Shown piece after piece: positions 10,531 through 22,189 of a stretch of DNA of 45,689 bases (the stretch's first letter is position 1; the number at the start of each line of letters is the position of its first letter). The translations under genes and the position numbers were made by a program. The stretch is from Macrocybe gigantea. Lineage: Eukaryota; Basidiomycota; Agaricomycetes; Agaricales; Callistosporiaceae. The notes under the pieces are model-generated. The model ran no database searches. It worked only from the letters and a program-made list of their open reading frames with translations, and was not told where the DNA came from. The DNA lies in the NCBI GenBank assembly GCA_011319805.1, contig SJRY01000132.1:1-45689 (forward strand). Reading direction: 5' to 3'.

Positions 10531-10949
10531 TGTTACGATTTCAGACTAATCGTTATCTTGACAATGGACACATGACTCAAAAAGCCACATGATGAACACG
10601 TGACACAAACTGCGATGCGACAAACAGGATACAATGCGACGACTCGAGGAAATCCTATGACAATGACGCGTCAGCATTGATCAGGGCAGAGGGTTATTGT
10701 GCAGCACCTGTAGGACAACATGCAGAGCGTAACCAAAATCCTTACTCAGATGGACAAGGGTTGAGGGTTTCATGTAACACGAGGATAGCGTAGTCATGGT
10801 CCGTGCTAGGTAGTCGCAATGTATAAATACTGAAATTGTACATAGTAGAATCCAGCTTCAAGCTGGCTTATAATAGCATTCCTATCCCCACCTCTTATCT
10901 CTAAGGGTTAGTTAGAGTGACCTGCACGCAGAATTGGTTTTGCGTAGCA
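10531..10949 (+). repeat. 5' LTR of family 2 (419 bp)
   Basis: It runs from TGTTACG to GTAGCA. A TATAAATA box lies at 10822-10829. AGCTTCAAGCT at 10854-10864, 32 nt downstream, is the predicted start of the transcript. In the 3' LTR copy the same site reads AGCTTCGAGCT. Confidence 0.95.
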
Positions 10950-10951
10950 AA

Positions 10952-10962
10952 AGCTCGAAGCT
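10952..10962 (+). other. self-primer binding site of family 2
   Basis: Two bases (AA) after the 5' LTR lies AGCTCGAAGCT, the exact reverse complement of AGCTTCGAGCT at the predicted transcript start in the 3' LTR. The 5' LTR copy has one CpG-type change. The match is exactly 11 nt with mismatches on both sides. The site is partly palindromic (AGCT at both ends), which weakens the statistical case, but length and 2-nt spacing equal those of family 1. Confidence 0.65.
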
Positions 10963-11646
10963 AGCACTAACGCACCTCACTCTACCCTTCCTCTCTCCAT
11001 GCCCTTCCTTCATTGCCCAACAGCCCCGAGAGCCGTGCGACCAAAGGAACTCGCTGCATCATTATACCTCTTCTCCCTACCGAAACTAACATTTCTACCT
11101 TTCACCACTACTCCCCACCCCGCGCCAACTTTTGTTCTGGTCTCTATCATTGGTCCTTGTTCATTGCATTTGGAAGTGCGAGAGGACTAGGGTAACATTG
11201 AGTCCGACCCTGTCCGAATCGAACATCATAAGGCTGTGCTGGGATAATCCTCGGAGAGTCCCACCGCGCGTCTGACTGGGTAGTTTGCTGACCCGGGGCA
11301 TACCAAAGCAAGAGAGACCAGAGGACTCGGACGTGTGGACAGTCCCCACCCATCGACCGCCTTTCTCAAACATGCCCTTGAAGATCGTTGTCAGGAACGT
11401 GTGTTGACCCGAAACGAGAAAGGAGTTGCCAGACTGCTGGAACTTCTGATGATGAAACCTTCCTTGACTGCTGTTTGGGGCATCCCCGTGGCCATGAGGA
11501 TTCGAGCTGACCCATCCGCAGTTTAACAGGCACCTACCACCTTTCCTCTGGACCCAACCGAAGTGGGAGTCGACAGTCGTGCGCTGCCCACACGGTACTA
11601 TTCGACAAATCACATTATACACCAAACCCCCTTCACCTCGCACATC
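10963..11646 (+). other. untranslated leader of family 2
   Basis: About 680 nt lie between the primer site and the first gag ATG. It starts pyrimidine-rich (about 10975-11120) and has several short upstream ATG ORFs (10999, 11013, 11335). None looks conserved or protein-like. Packaging or translation signals would be expected here but cannot be identified by eye. Confidence 0.5.
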
Positions 11647-12593
11647 ATGGAACTCACTGCCGCCCTCTTCGCCTTCATTACCATCATCCTCACCACCCTC
11701 TTCGCCGCCAACCCTCTCGCCTTAGCCTGGGGCACTCTTTGAAACAACCCACAACAGGCCGAACAGGTTCAGAACGTGACATGGACCTTGATCGACTCGA
11801 TCAAAGAAGAACTGGACTTGGGCAAGAAGCCCAAGAGAACGAAATCAGAACCGCCAGATCCATATAAAGGGGATCCCGGTTTGATCGGAAGCTGGCTTTG
11901 ACGCATGGAAGTCTATTTCGATAAAGAGGAAATTACCAACAAATGGGACATGATCACCTATGCGTTGCAATGGATCACGGGAGGCAAGGCCGAACGTGCA
12001 CAGAACTGGGCAGACTCAAAGCTACAAGAGTGGCTCGAGTTCAAAATGGAATTGAATGGTCGCAGGCAGGAATTCGGATTCCATTCCACCTATGATGACT
12101 GGGAACATGGACGCATCGTTACACCGGCAACGGCTAACACCCCGGAGGTCAGAACGAACCCGCTTGGACATCTCCCACTGTTCAAGGACTGGGAAGACTT
12201 CAAGGCGGAAGCCAAGGAGTTCTTCATGACCACAGAGACATGGAACGATGCGATCATCCGAATCAAAGGACTGGCGCAATGTCGACGACTGGTTGAGGAC
12301 TATATTGTCGAATTCCGGAGCTGGGCTCCCTTGACGGAATACAACGACATTGCCCTCATCGACATCTTTAAACATGGACTCGACCAGGCGCTCGGACGAT
12401 GCATCATTGAACTAGAAGGTGTCCACGAGGAGGACATCGACTGGTGGTACAAGCATGCGACAGAACTGGACTGGCAATATCGCCAGGCCCAAAAGGAATT
12501 TGGTGTGAAGGAGTGATTCGCTCCCAAACAAATACAGAAACTGGCACAGGAGGCGATGGCACCTAAGGGGCAAACTCCAGCACTAGCGACCGG
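11647..12593 (+). pseudogene. gag of family 2, first part, with hydrophobic N-terminus
   Basis: ATG at 11647 is in frame with the long open part at 11905-12516. Residues 1-28 are strongly hydrophobic (MELTAALFAFITIILTTLFA), like a membrane anchor or signal peptide, which is unusual for a Gag. A Lys-rich linker and a helical capsid region with many Trp follow (for example WADSKLQEWLEF, WEDFKAEAKEFF). In-frame TGA stops lie at about 11740, 11899 and 12514. At 12594 the reading frame meets the LTR of family 3. It resumes at 23318 without loss (PALATG joined to NAQGQ). Confidence 0.8.
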
Positions 12594-13720
12594 TGATGAG
12601 CGCTCCACGCCACTGACCGCCGATAAGTCCTAATTTGGTAATCCTGTGCCTGCATTCGAAATCATACCACTACTCGGCCCCCTCAGCATGATACCGCAGT
12701 CCAGCCGCTGACTTCTCGTTCGAGCACTCAGGAAGTCGACAACTCCGTGAGGCTTCCATTCCAGGTCCCGGACACTTCGCCAAACGCATCGCACCCGTAC
12801 ATTCCGGACATTCTGTGCTTCCTATACCGCCCAATCTGGTCAGGCAGTCTTATTCCTATACGCCCCCCCCAATTCCCAGATCCCGATATGGCAAGACTAC
12901 TACCATTTTTGATATCGCACCGCCTCATGCCTTCCCACATTCCTGACACTGCCTCGCTGCAGTACATTCGAAACAAGGGATTTCGAGTGTGCCACTGTTT
13001 CATCCACTCTCATTTCAAAATTCATGACTCATATTTCACTGATACATTCTACGTTCCTTAGATTATTTTCACGTTCCATTCTACGACGCGTAGCACCGGC
13101 TTCGGGATGTTCTTTTACCTACTGTTTCATCTTTTATGTTCAGATTTCGAACGGACTTACATCTCCCTGACATTTCAGCCACTAAACGACCCTTTCGAAA
13201 TCATACGATACGTTCTCTCATTCGGTTTCGACTTTGCTGGTTATTCCGATACTCGAAATCTTCTCATCTATAAAAACCCATGTACTTGGCATTTGTAAAA
13301 CATAGAAAAAGTTACTGTCTCAGTCCTTCAGCAGTCTCGCAGTCTATGACTCGTGTGGAGTCCTTGTGTTATCTGATCTCAAAGTGTCATGCTTGCATGG
13401 AGCCACAGTACTCAGTCTCGAAATCAGTGTCCCTGGCTTCGCGTGGAAGTCACTATCGTTGAAACCCTTCCAAAACCCTCACCGAAGCCCTCGATATTGC
13501 GCGGGAATTCAGCTAAGTCTAGCCGCCTTGTTTCGAAAACCCTGAAATCTGCTCGAAACCATCCATATTCACTTCGTTCCATTCCCCCCTTTCATGCTAT
13601 AGTCCCTCGGGTTACTCTGTGACTTGAACAGCTCGTAGTTTATACAGCCTCGGATAGGGACTGACGCTTCCTTCATTCCACCTTGTTGGTTTGTAGGTTA
13701 GTGCTTCCTGATAGTTATCA
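12594..13720 (+). repeat. 5' LTR of family 3 (1127 bp)
   Basis: It matches 22190-23317 base for base apart from scattered changes that look mostly like transitions. A TATA-like CTATAAAAACC stands at about 13268-13278. The ORFs inside it on both strands recur in the 3' LTR and are not supported as genes. Confidence 0.93.
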
Positions 13721-13723
13721 TTT

Positions 13724-13740
13724 TGGAGCCCACCGCGAGG
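13724..13740 (+). other. tRNA-type primer binding site of family 3
   Basis: Three bases after the LTR the sequence reads TGGAGCCCACCGCGAGG, beginning with the TGG expected to pair with a tRNA CCA end. Which tRNA is not assigned. This contrasts with the self-priming sites of families 1 and 2. Confidence 0.55.
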
Positions 13741-14133
13741 GGCTAGTTCAAGATTTCAAGTAACCCCAACCGCTAATCTTCTACCTCATCCACTGTTACC
13801 TCCCGTGCCAAGGCAGCCGCTTGCAGGAGACAAACCCCAGGTCCCCGAAATCTTCGTTGATCACCTGTTCTGCACTCCTGAGCACCCTCTCCTGAACTCC
13901 TTATCCCTCTTCCTGACTTGCTACCTTCATCTCCTGAACCCTTATCCCCAGCCTCAGTCAAACAAGAAACAGATTCCGATCTAGAACTCCTTTCAGACCT
14001 GCTTTCGACACTAGACTCAAGTCCTGTCCTTATCAATCCAACTCCATTACAGTCCCCTCCTGAAAGAACCCCTTTCTGAAATATCCAACAACTCCGTGAT
14101 CTCTGACAATCAGTTCGAAATCTGTTATCTGGC
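13741..14133 (+). other. leader of family 3
   Basis: About 390 nt of C/T-rich untranslated sequence lie between the primer site and the gag ATG. A minus-strand ORF here (14348-13773) is a composition artefact with low-complexity Ser/Gly/Arg sequence. Confidence 0.5.
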
Positions 14134-15468
14134 ATGTCTAACAATGAAACCAACAATCCCGCGTCCAGCACTGGTGTCAGTGACCCCGCTCCCACATGGC
14201 TAGTAACTATGCCAGCTTGTGGCCACTCCACAGCTCCACGTTTCGATCCCGCGCAGCCCCGTGAGCTCTCCCGATACTTCAGAGAACTCGACCACCTCTT
14301 CAGTGATGCCGGAGTCACGGATGACACGCAGAAGAAGGAGTATGCCATTCGTTATCCTGATTTTGCGACCTCCGAGCTTTGGGAAAGCCTTCCGGAGTTC
14401 CAAGGTCGCCCTTATGCCGACTTCCGAGATGCCATTCAGCGTCTCTACCCCGGAGCTGAAGACAAACATCGCTATAACATGGGCGATTTAGACCGGCTCA
14501 TTGGCGAAACCAGTCGCCTCGGCATCAGGACCCACGAGCAGCTCGCGGAATATTACCGCAAATTTTACACTATCACGAAGTATCTAGTTGACAAAGAAGA
14601 GATGTCAGCCAAAGAGCAAGCTAGGGCCTACGAACACGCATTCCCCACGGATTTACAAGCCAAAGTCCGAGATCACCTCGAAGTCAAGTTCCCGGATTAC
14701 GATCCCTATTTTACCCACTCGCTTGTCGATATACAAGATGCCGCAGCCTATGTTTTTAAACGAGAAGAACAGCCTGGAGCTTCGTTGGTCCATTACCAGT
14801 CCATAGCCCCTGCAACCCGAAGTACTTCAGCCGCCTCCGAAGCCCCTGTAAAACAGGAGGACCTTAACACCATCCTTGCGAGCATGACTCAAAACATCAC
14901 AACCGGAATCAGTGACGTTCTCGTCAAGTTTATGCAGGCACAAGCCAATACTGGAGGCTTCCGACCCCATGCTCCTGGAAACTGTCCCGAGGGTTGTCAT
15001 TTCTGTGGTAAACCCGATTGTCGGATTAGGGACTGTGAGATGGCCGAGAATTATATTCGTGAAGGCCTTATCCGCCATGATTTCAATGGACGAATCACAC
15101 TCCTGACACAGGCCGAAATTCTGAGAGCTATTCAAGGTGCCACTATGCAGGAACGTGTCAACGAATATTATAGGCAGTATCCTAATGAGCGACCATGCAG
15201 AATCATTACCTCCAATGCAGACACCACCAGCCAAATGCTCCTTTCCGTCGCAACTTATAATCCTACAGAGAATCCCATAGTCCTGAGCGACTCTGCCTAT
15301 GCTTATGCCGTAAATCCCGCTGCCAGTACCCAGGTCAATGACCGCCTGTCTGATATCCAAGAACGTATCCGTCAGCTAAATCTCGAAGCCCAAGTCCTTG
15401 CCAACTGCCGCACCATTATGGATCATGTCGAAATCACCCGCAGAGGTCCGCCTCATGCAAACCGCTGA
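14134..15468 (+). pseudogene. gag of family 3 with an unusual CCCC zinc knuckle
   Basis: The open part has 444 codons from ATG 14134. The capsid region has the RELSRYFRELDHLFSDAGV segment near residue 47, typical of this Gypsy group. The knuckle is CHFCGKPDCRIRDC at about 15000-15041, so Cys stands where CX2CX4HX4C has His. His to Cys needs two base changes. The frame is closed by TGA at 15466-15468, but the same frame continues (a second TGA follows near 15509) through a Pro/Ser/Lys-rich linker into the pol ORF at 15832. This suggests gag and pol were one long frame broken by TGA stops. Confidence 0.8.
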
Positions 15469-18400
15469 GTCAATCCCGAAACTCTGGCAGTTGCTTCTTC
15501 ACCTTGAAATCCAGAACCATCCCCAGGTCAGCTGCCAAATCCCAAGGCCAGTACTTCAGCATCAAAAGGTAAAGAAAAGGAAGTATCCCCAGCTCCTTCG
15601 TCACAGACTCTTCCTGAGAATACCCAGGCCGAAACCATCCATCACGAGGGACCCATCCATCCCTTCCGCGATGTTCCTGAAGTTCGTTATGCTCCTCCCA
15701 CCACTCGAAACTTTGCAGCTCCCACCCCAGTAGCCAAACCAACTAACAAGGACCCCTCGAAACAACCCGCCTACAAGAACATTTTCCCCATCGTCGATAA
15801 GAAGCATGCAGATGAAGTCTTTGAAACCGTTTTGAAAGGCACCATTCAAATCTCCAATGAGGCCCTCCTTTCCCTTTCCCCCAAAATCAGATCGAAGATG
15901 CGCGAGCTTGTCACTCCAAAACGGGTAGCTAACGAGACCAACCCCATCGCAGTCATGTCCCAGGAGTGCAGCATTCCTGAACCTGTGTTTCGAGCTACCA
16001 TCGAGGAAATCCCCAATGAAGATATCACCCCGTCGAAATCAATCAACCTTAACAAACTCCCTTTTGGCATCGCAGATTCCAACGCCGCTACATATGGACA
16101 AGCCACGCCACCGAGGGGCGCTACCATCATCGAAGACCCGATTTCAACCTACATTTCGAGCATGAGCTGTGACCAGATCGATCCCGAACGCTTCATCGTA
16201 GCCAAAGAGAGTCATGCCCTTCGCTCTATCACATGTCTCATCGATCATCAAGACTATGTTGAATGTGTCGTTGATCCCGGATCCCGAATTATAGCCATGT
16301 CTGATGCAGTATGTCACAAGCTCGGGATCGCCTATGACCCTACTGTCCGCCTCGATATGCAGTCAGCCAATGGCGAAATCGACAAATCGCTTGGATTATC
16401 CCGAAACATCCCGGTTACTATCAACGAAATCACCCTCTATGCCCAAATCCATGTATTACCTAACCCCACCTATGATATCCTCCTCGGTCGCCCCTTTGAC
16501 GTCTTAACCGAATCTCTCATCAAGAACTACCGGAACAAGGATCAAACCATCACAATACATGATCCCAACACCAACAGACATACTATGATCCCAACTCAGC
16601 CCCGTGGCAAACCGAAATACATGATGCCAGGAAGAAGACTGCTGCAGTGGATTTTTTTGCAGATAGAGGACACATTAGCTGACGGCGATTACACTTTCAT
16701 TGTTTCCTCGGACAAAACTCAAGACAATTTGGACCTTCGCCTCAATTACTATGCCCAGGTTCCTGCTCCCAATCCTGTTTCTAATTCCACTCCCGATATG
16801 TCCATTTCAAATTATCTTTCATCCTTATATCTTTCGGCCTGTGATATTTCCATTTCCCCGATTTCAGCTTTACTGTACGAGTCTAGTGGTTGTCCAACAC
16901 AACCTCAGATGCAATTTCAGAGTGGTTTCAACACCATGAACACTTCCTCTTCCGATTTTGTTTATTTATATGATGTGACCAGGTACGCTCCCGAACTTTC
17001 TAAACATACCCCTCCCGAATCGTGCGATACGTTTGCAAAATGTAAATACAAGCCCGTTGCCCTCAAAGTCCATTCCGTCGTTGCCCCACTTCCCGATAAT
17101 GGCAAATTTGAATCCTCCGCGAAATCCGCAGAGACCCCCTTGCCAGTATGCCGAAACTATCCCCAAATCCCTCTCCTTTTATCCTGACCGGTCACTATAC
17201 TGAGGATCGTCAAAACCTCGTTGACAAGGCTCATTCTGAAGGCTTCCTTTGGCCAGAAGAATGAAGACTGATGCACCACTTTATGTGCCTCCAGAACGGT
17301 GCCTTCGCTTGGACCGACCAAGAGTGCGGTCGATTTCGAGAAGACTTTTTCCCTGCCGTCGAAATCCCTGTCATTCAGCACAAGCCTTGGATTCACAAGA
17401 ACATCCCGATACCTCCTGGTATTTATGATGAAATTTGTCAGCTCATTCGTCGAAAGATCGATGCCGGTGTCTATAAACCCTCGAATTCCTCCTACCGCTC
17501 CCGGTGGTTCACAGTCGTCAAGAAAGATGGCAAGTCACTCTGCATCGTCCACTCCCTCGAGCCGCTAAACAAAAACAATTTGGTGGCTGCCCCTGTGGTG
17601 CGATGCTTGACCTCTATGTTGGCTACGATGAACGACTCCTCACTGAAAACTCTCGGGATCTCACTACGTTCCAGACCCCCTTTGGCGCTATGCGACTTGT
17701 TACGCTCCCGATGGGCTGGACCAATTCCATTCCTATATTCCATGATGATGTAACTTTCATCCTACAAGACGAGATACCGCATCTTACCATCCCCTATATC
17801 GATGATGTCCCCGTGAAAGGCCCAGATTCCGAATATCGACATCCCAATAACAGTTTCGAAACCATTCCACAGAATCCCGGCATCCGTCGCTTCGTTTGGG
17901 AACACTTTTGCAATCTGAACCATGTTGTCCAGTGCATGAAGTATTCTGGAGGCACCTTTTCTGGCACAAAGCTCATGCTCTGTAGCCCTGAAATCACAGT
18001 TCTTGGACACTGTTGTATGCCTAAAGGTCATCTTCCTGATGAATCCTGAGTTGTCGCAATCAAAACTTGGAAACCATGCCAAGACCTCTCAGACGTTCGC
18101 GCCTTCCTCGGAACGATTGGTGTCATGTGTATCTTCATTTGAAATTTTGCTCATCGCACTGATGCCTTAGTCCGCCTTACGTGGAAGAATGTAGACTATG
18201 TCTTCGGTCAGAAGCAACTCGACACACAGGAAGACCTGAAACAAGCCCTTATCACTTCTCCAGCTCTCCGACCCCTTGACTACAAGTCAGAAGCCCCCAT
18301 TATCCTCGCCGTCGATACCTCCTACATTGCAGTCGGTTACTTCCTTTGCCAATGCGATCCCGATAACCCTCGAGTCCAATATTACAACCGTTTCAGATCC

Positions 18401-20383
18401 ATCACACTGAATGATTGTGAACATTGCTTCTCACAGCCGAAACTCAAAATCTATGGCTTATTCCGATCAGTCCGTGCAGTACACATGTACATCATTGGTG
18501 TATGAAACCTCGTTGTCGAAGTCGATGCCTGCTATATCAAAGGCATGCTAAACAATCCCAATATAGTCCCCTCTGCCAGTATCAATCGATGGATCCTGAC
18601 GATCCTGACATTCCACTTCACACTTGTTCATGTTCCTGGCTCTAGTCACAGTCCTGATGGTCTTTCCCGCCAACCAGGCAATCCCGAGCCTGACCAAGAT
18701 GAAGATTTCAATGATTGGATCGACAGAGTCTATGGCTTCATCCATTTTGTTAACATCCCTCGATATCATCCCAAAACACATCGCAGTCACCTCATTTTGA
18801 TATACCTAGAACAGGACATTTCAAGTGGGGAGGACAGTCAAGCTGTCTTCCATCGAAACTCCTCCTCTCCCGAGTCCGAAGACCGTCTAGAAGCCAACCC
18901 TGACCTTCGACAGCTCAGCTCCATCCCTGACTATGTATTTGTTCCTCGTTCGAAATCAGCCATGGCTGACAATCAGCATCTCGACCTCATACAGGACTAT
19001 TTGACCACCTTGCGTCGTCCACCCAGTCTCACAGATTCTGCTTTCGAGGCCTTTGTTCGGTATTGCTTCCACTTCTTCGTTGCCGCTGACAAGTTATGGT
19101 GAAAGGATGATCAAGGTAGTCACAAACTCGTGATCCCTCGAAATCGGTGTATGAACATTATCGCCCAAGCCCATGATGACCTTGGTCACAAGGGCATCTA
19201 CCCAACACGTACCTTGGTTTGTGAGCACTTTTGGTGGCCTCACATGCTGGCCGATATCTCTTGGTTTTGCAGGACTTGTCACATCTGTCAGCAATGACAG
19301 TTCCGACAGGTTCTCATCCCACCAGTCATGGCCATTCCCATGCCTCTTTTCAGAAAATTCTATGCCGATACCATGAAGATGCCAAAGTCCAATGGCTATC
19401 AGTACATCATGCAAGGTTGTTGCTCCCTCATGCATTACCCTGAATTTCGAGCCCTCTGGAAAGAAAACGGTCCCACAATTGGTGAATGGCTATTCCAGGA
19501 TGTATTATGTCAATGGGGTGGTGTTCGCAAAATTGTCATGGATAACGGTGGTCCCTTCATGGCAGGTCTTGACTACCTCGGGAAACGCTATGGCATCTAC
19601 CACATCCAAATCTCGACATACAATTCCCGTGCCAATGGGATAGCTGAGCGGCCACATTATGATGTTCGTCAATCACTGATAAAGGCAGCAGATGGTATCG
19701 AAAGCAAGTGGTCACAATATGTCCATTCGGTCTTCTATGCCGAAAGAGTCACCGCCCACCATTGAATGGGTTGTTCACCTTATTTCGCGGTAACTGGCAC
19801 CCATCCCATTCTCCCATTCGATATCATGGAAGCAACCTACCTGCAGCCTCCTCCCGAATCCTTACTATCATCCACAGATCTTATTGCTCGTCGAGCTGTC
19901 ACCTTACAAAAACGGACTGAACAGCTACAAGCCCTTCATGCTGATGTATATGATACCCATAGAAAAGCTGCCGAACGTTTTGAAAAGAAGCACTATCACA
20001 CCATTCGTGATTTCAATTTCAAACGCGGTGCCCTAGTCCTCATCCAAAACACTCATGTGGAGAAGAGTCTCAATCACAAAATGTGACTCCGGTATCTCGG
20101 ACCACTTATCATTGTCTCCCGGAATTTTGGAGGTGCTTACATCATTGCCGAACTCGATGGCACAGTCCTGGATCGTCCCGTAGCAGCATTTTGAGTCATC
20201 CCATACTTCGCTCACTGCGAAATCACCATTCCCGAAACACTTCTCAATATCGACGCTGACCGACTTCGTGAAATGCAAGTCTCAAATGATCAAGGCGACG
20301 AAATCCCGGATGATTTCAATGTGCCTACCGATAGCGATCCCAAAGTTGATTCTGACGTTGAAATACTTTCGGCACCACATTAG
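15469..20383 (+). pseudogene. pol of family 3: protease, RT, RNase H, integrase, C-terminal SH3-like part
   Basis: The protease active site is VDPGS at about 16270, DPG instead of the usual DSG/DTG, as seen in this lineage. The RT starts near 17270. About 20 residues seem lost together with the frame near 17570, before GAMLDLYVGYDER. YIDD is at 17795-17806. RNase H begins AVDTSYIAVGYFL near 18310. The integrase has an HHCC finger near 19170-19300, then Asp in FYADT (about 19370), Asp in VMDNGGPF (about 19538) and Glu in ANGIAERP (about 19648). The tail at 20080-20280 (LRYLGPLIIVSR) is the SH3-like part. There is no chromodomain. TGA stops stand at about 18047, 18140, 18503, 19100, 19297, 19763, 20084 and 20192, several at expected Arg. 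Confidence 0.88.
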
Positions 20384-20554
20384 CTTAGCTCACTTTCATT
20401 AAGTCCAACTCTTTTCGCATTCATTCAATATCCATTTTCTTTGTTATTTGACACTCTCACTTACCATTATCTATTTTCATGATTCCTTTTAAGTCCAGTT
20501 TCATGTCCATCAGAAACAAGAAAATACTGGATTCAAAAACAATTATTACAAATT

Positions 20555-21924
20555 TTATAGTTCGGATGGGATTCCGCCGAACTCATCTTTCTCTTCATCT
20601 GTCTCACCCTTACTCTCATCTGATGACTCGTTTTCTTTCTGGTCATCGCCTTCTTCACTGCTCTCCTCTGACTTCTCTTCTCCAGACTCCGATCCCAACG
20701 ACGCTCCTGAGCTTTCCGACAATCGACCCCAAAAAAAAAAAAAATAAAATAAATAGACTTACGATCGCGAAAGCCCAGACCGTAGTGTGAGTCCATTGGT
20801 GGCACCGGCATCAGAGGAGGTGTAGGTGCAATAATTGGTTCCGGATGATATGGGATGTCCTCCGAAGGCGCATGCATTTCGATATCCTTGAGATGGGTCG
20901 GTGGCTCCTGCGAAGTCTCTGAAATCGATTCCTTGGCCTCGGTATCATAAGCTCACATCTTGCCCTTTCCCTTTGGATCGTGACACGGCCTTGGCTCGGC
21001 ATCCTTGTCCCTAGGCTTTGAATGGACGGTCTTTCGAGACTGTGACCTTGTTCGCATGACCCCGTCGCCAGAGTCAGTTTTAATCCATGAAGTAGTTTTA
21101 GCTGATTTTGCAGCATGTGGCCTTTTGAACAAGCAGCCAAGCTGTTTTTCGATGCAGTGTCGACAAGGGCCCAGCTCGGAATCGATCTTCTCACAGACTT
21201 CGAGGTCGGCCTTCTTACACCGTTCGCACTAAACCGCGGTAGGACTCAGAAACAGTCCAGTGGCAAGGAGACACAATCACTCACCCACTCATCACCCATA
21301 ACCTCCTCGAAATTGAGTTTCAGGCGGCGCTCCCGATATCACTGCTGCATGAGCTTGTTCTTCTCCTGGCGAGCCGCTTTCTTTTCATCCTCGTCAGCAC
21401 GCCGTCATTTCACTCCCAAGTCCGCACTACCAGCTGCAGAATCTGATGCCCCACGCTTTCGAGAAGGTCCCGCAGTTAGGACACGCATAGTCGGCATCAT
21501 GTTCGGCGGCACCAGGGGACCATCCGCGAGCACCATTCCACCAAGCGAAGAACCTTTGAAATCAGCAACCCAGTATAGTGGAGACGAAATAAACCTGACT
21601 CACCAGATCCTGGACTTTCGTACAGGCCCCCATCCTCATCCTGACAATCCTTGTCCAGGCAGCCAACCCACTCATTGTATCGTGAAACCCAGTCTTGAAA
21701 GACATCTTCGGGAACATCTTGACCCTCCTTTGCCCACTCATCCTAATGTCAATACGGATAAAGATGTCTCCTCACTCACTCCCCGTTGGACTTACAAAAC
21801 GTTTCGAGACTGCAGCACTAAAAGCCTTGATGGCCTCAACACTCGTGTTCGGTCCGGGGACGGCCTCGAAGAGCCCTTCAAGCTCGGCAATAGAAGTTTC
21901 GGTCTTGACGATTTCGGTGGACAT
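20555..21924 (-). pseudogene. antisense five-exon gene in family 3: Zn2Cys6-like protein with acidic tail
   Basis: On the strand opposite gag-pol, between pol and the 3' LTR. Exons are 21924-21796, 21742-21604, 21553-21285, 21228-20763 and 20706-20555. All four introns are GT-AG (50-56 nt), every junction keeps the frame, and the total is 385 codons including the stop. ATG is at 21924, TAA at 20557-20555. Exon 4 opens with a cysteine cluster, CERCKKADLEVC, then 9 residues, then CRHCIEKQLGC. This gives CX2CX7CX9CX2CX6C, close to the Zn2Cys6 DNA-binding pattern. A basic Arg/Lys region precedes it (exon 3) and the tail is acidic and Ser-rich. Three in-frame TGA stops (21407-21405, 21341-21339, 20955-20953) break this copy. 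DNA binding, or control of the element, is inference. Confidence 0.72.
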
Positions 21925-22174
21925 GTTGTGCACAAGATGGTTTCGAGAAGCAGTATGCGATTTGGCGAGAGCTGAGATTTCGACGAGTCGACAAGAAAGG
22001 TGTTCGTACCCATCCCACCCTCCCTTTTATACAGGCAAAATCTGCAAACAATGGGAACACCCGAAATGCCTCATGACTTCGTCATGGCAGATCACCTCGC
22101 GAAACCCACGTTACCCGAATAACGACCAAGGTCGCCGTTCAATGGGAATGCCGACTGAGGACAGTCGACCGCTA

Positions 22175-22189
22175 AGTGGGGAGGACAGA
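22175..22189 (+). other. polypurine tract of family 3
   Basis: AGTGGGGAGGACAGA abuts the TGATGAG start of the 3' LTR, the expected position for the plus-strand primer. Confidence 0.7.

Noticed and set aside
11161..11643. 160-codon minus-strand ORF in the family 2 leader
   Set aside because: Lies in the untranslated leader, low protein character, no introns or motifs.
12728..13003. ORFs on both strands within the family 3 LTRs (also 22312-22657)
   Set aside because: Recur because the LTR is duplicated. They have no domain and differ freely between the two copies.
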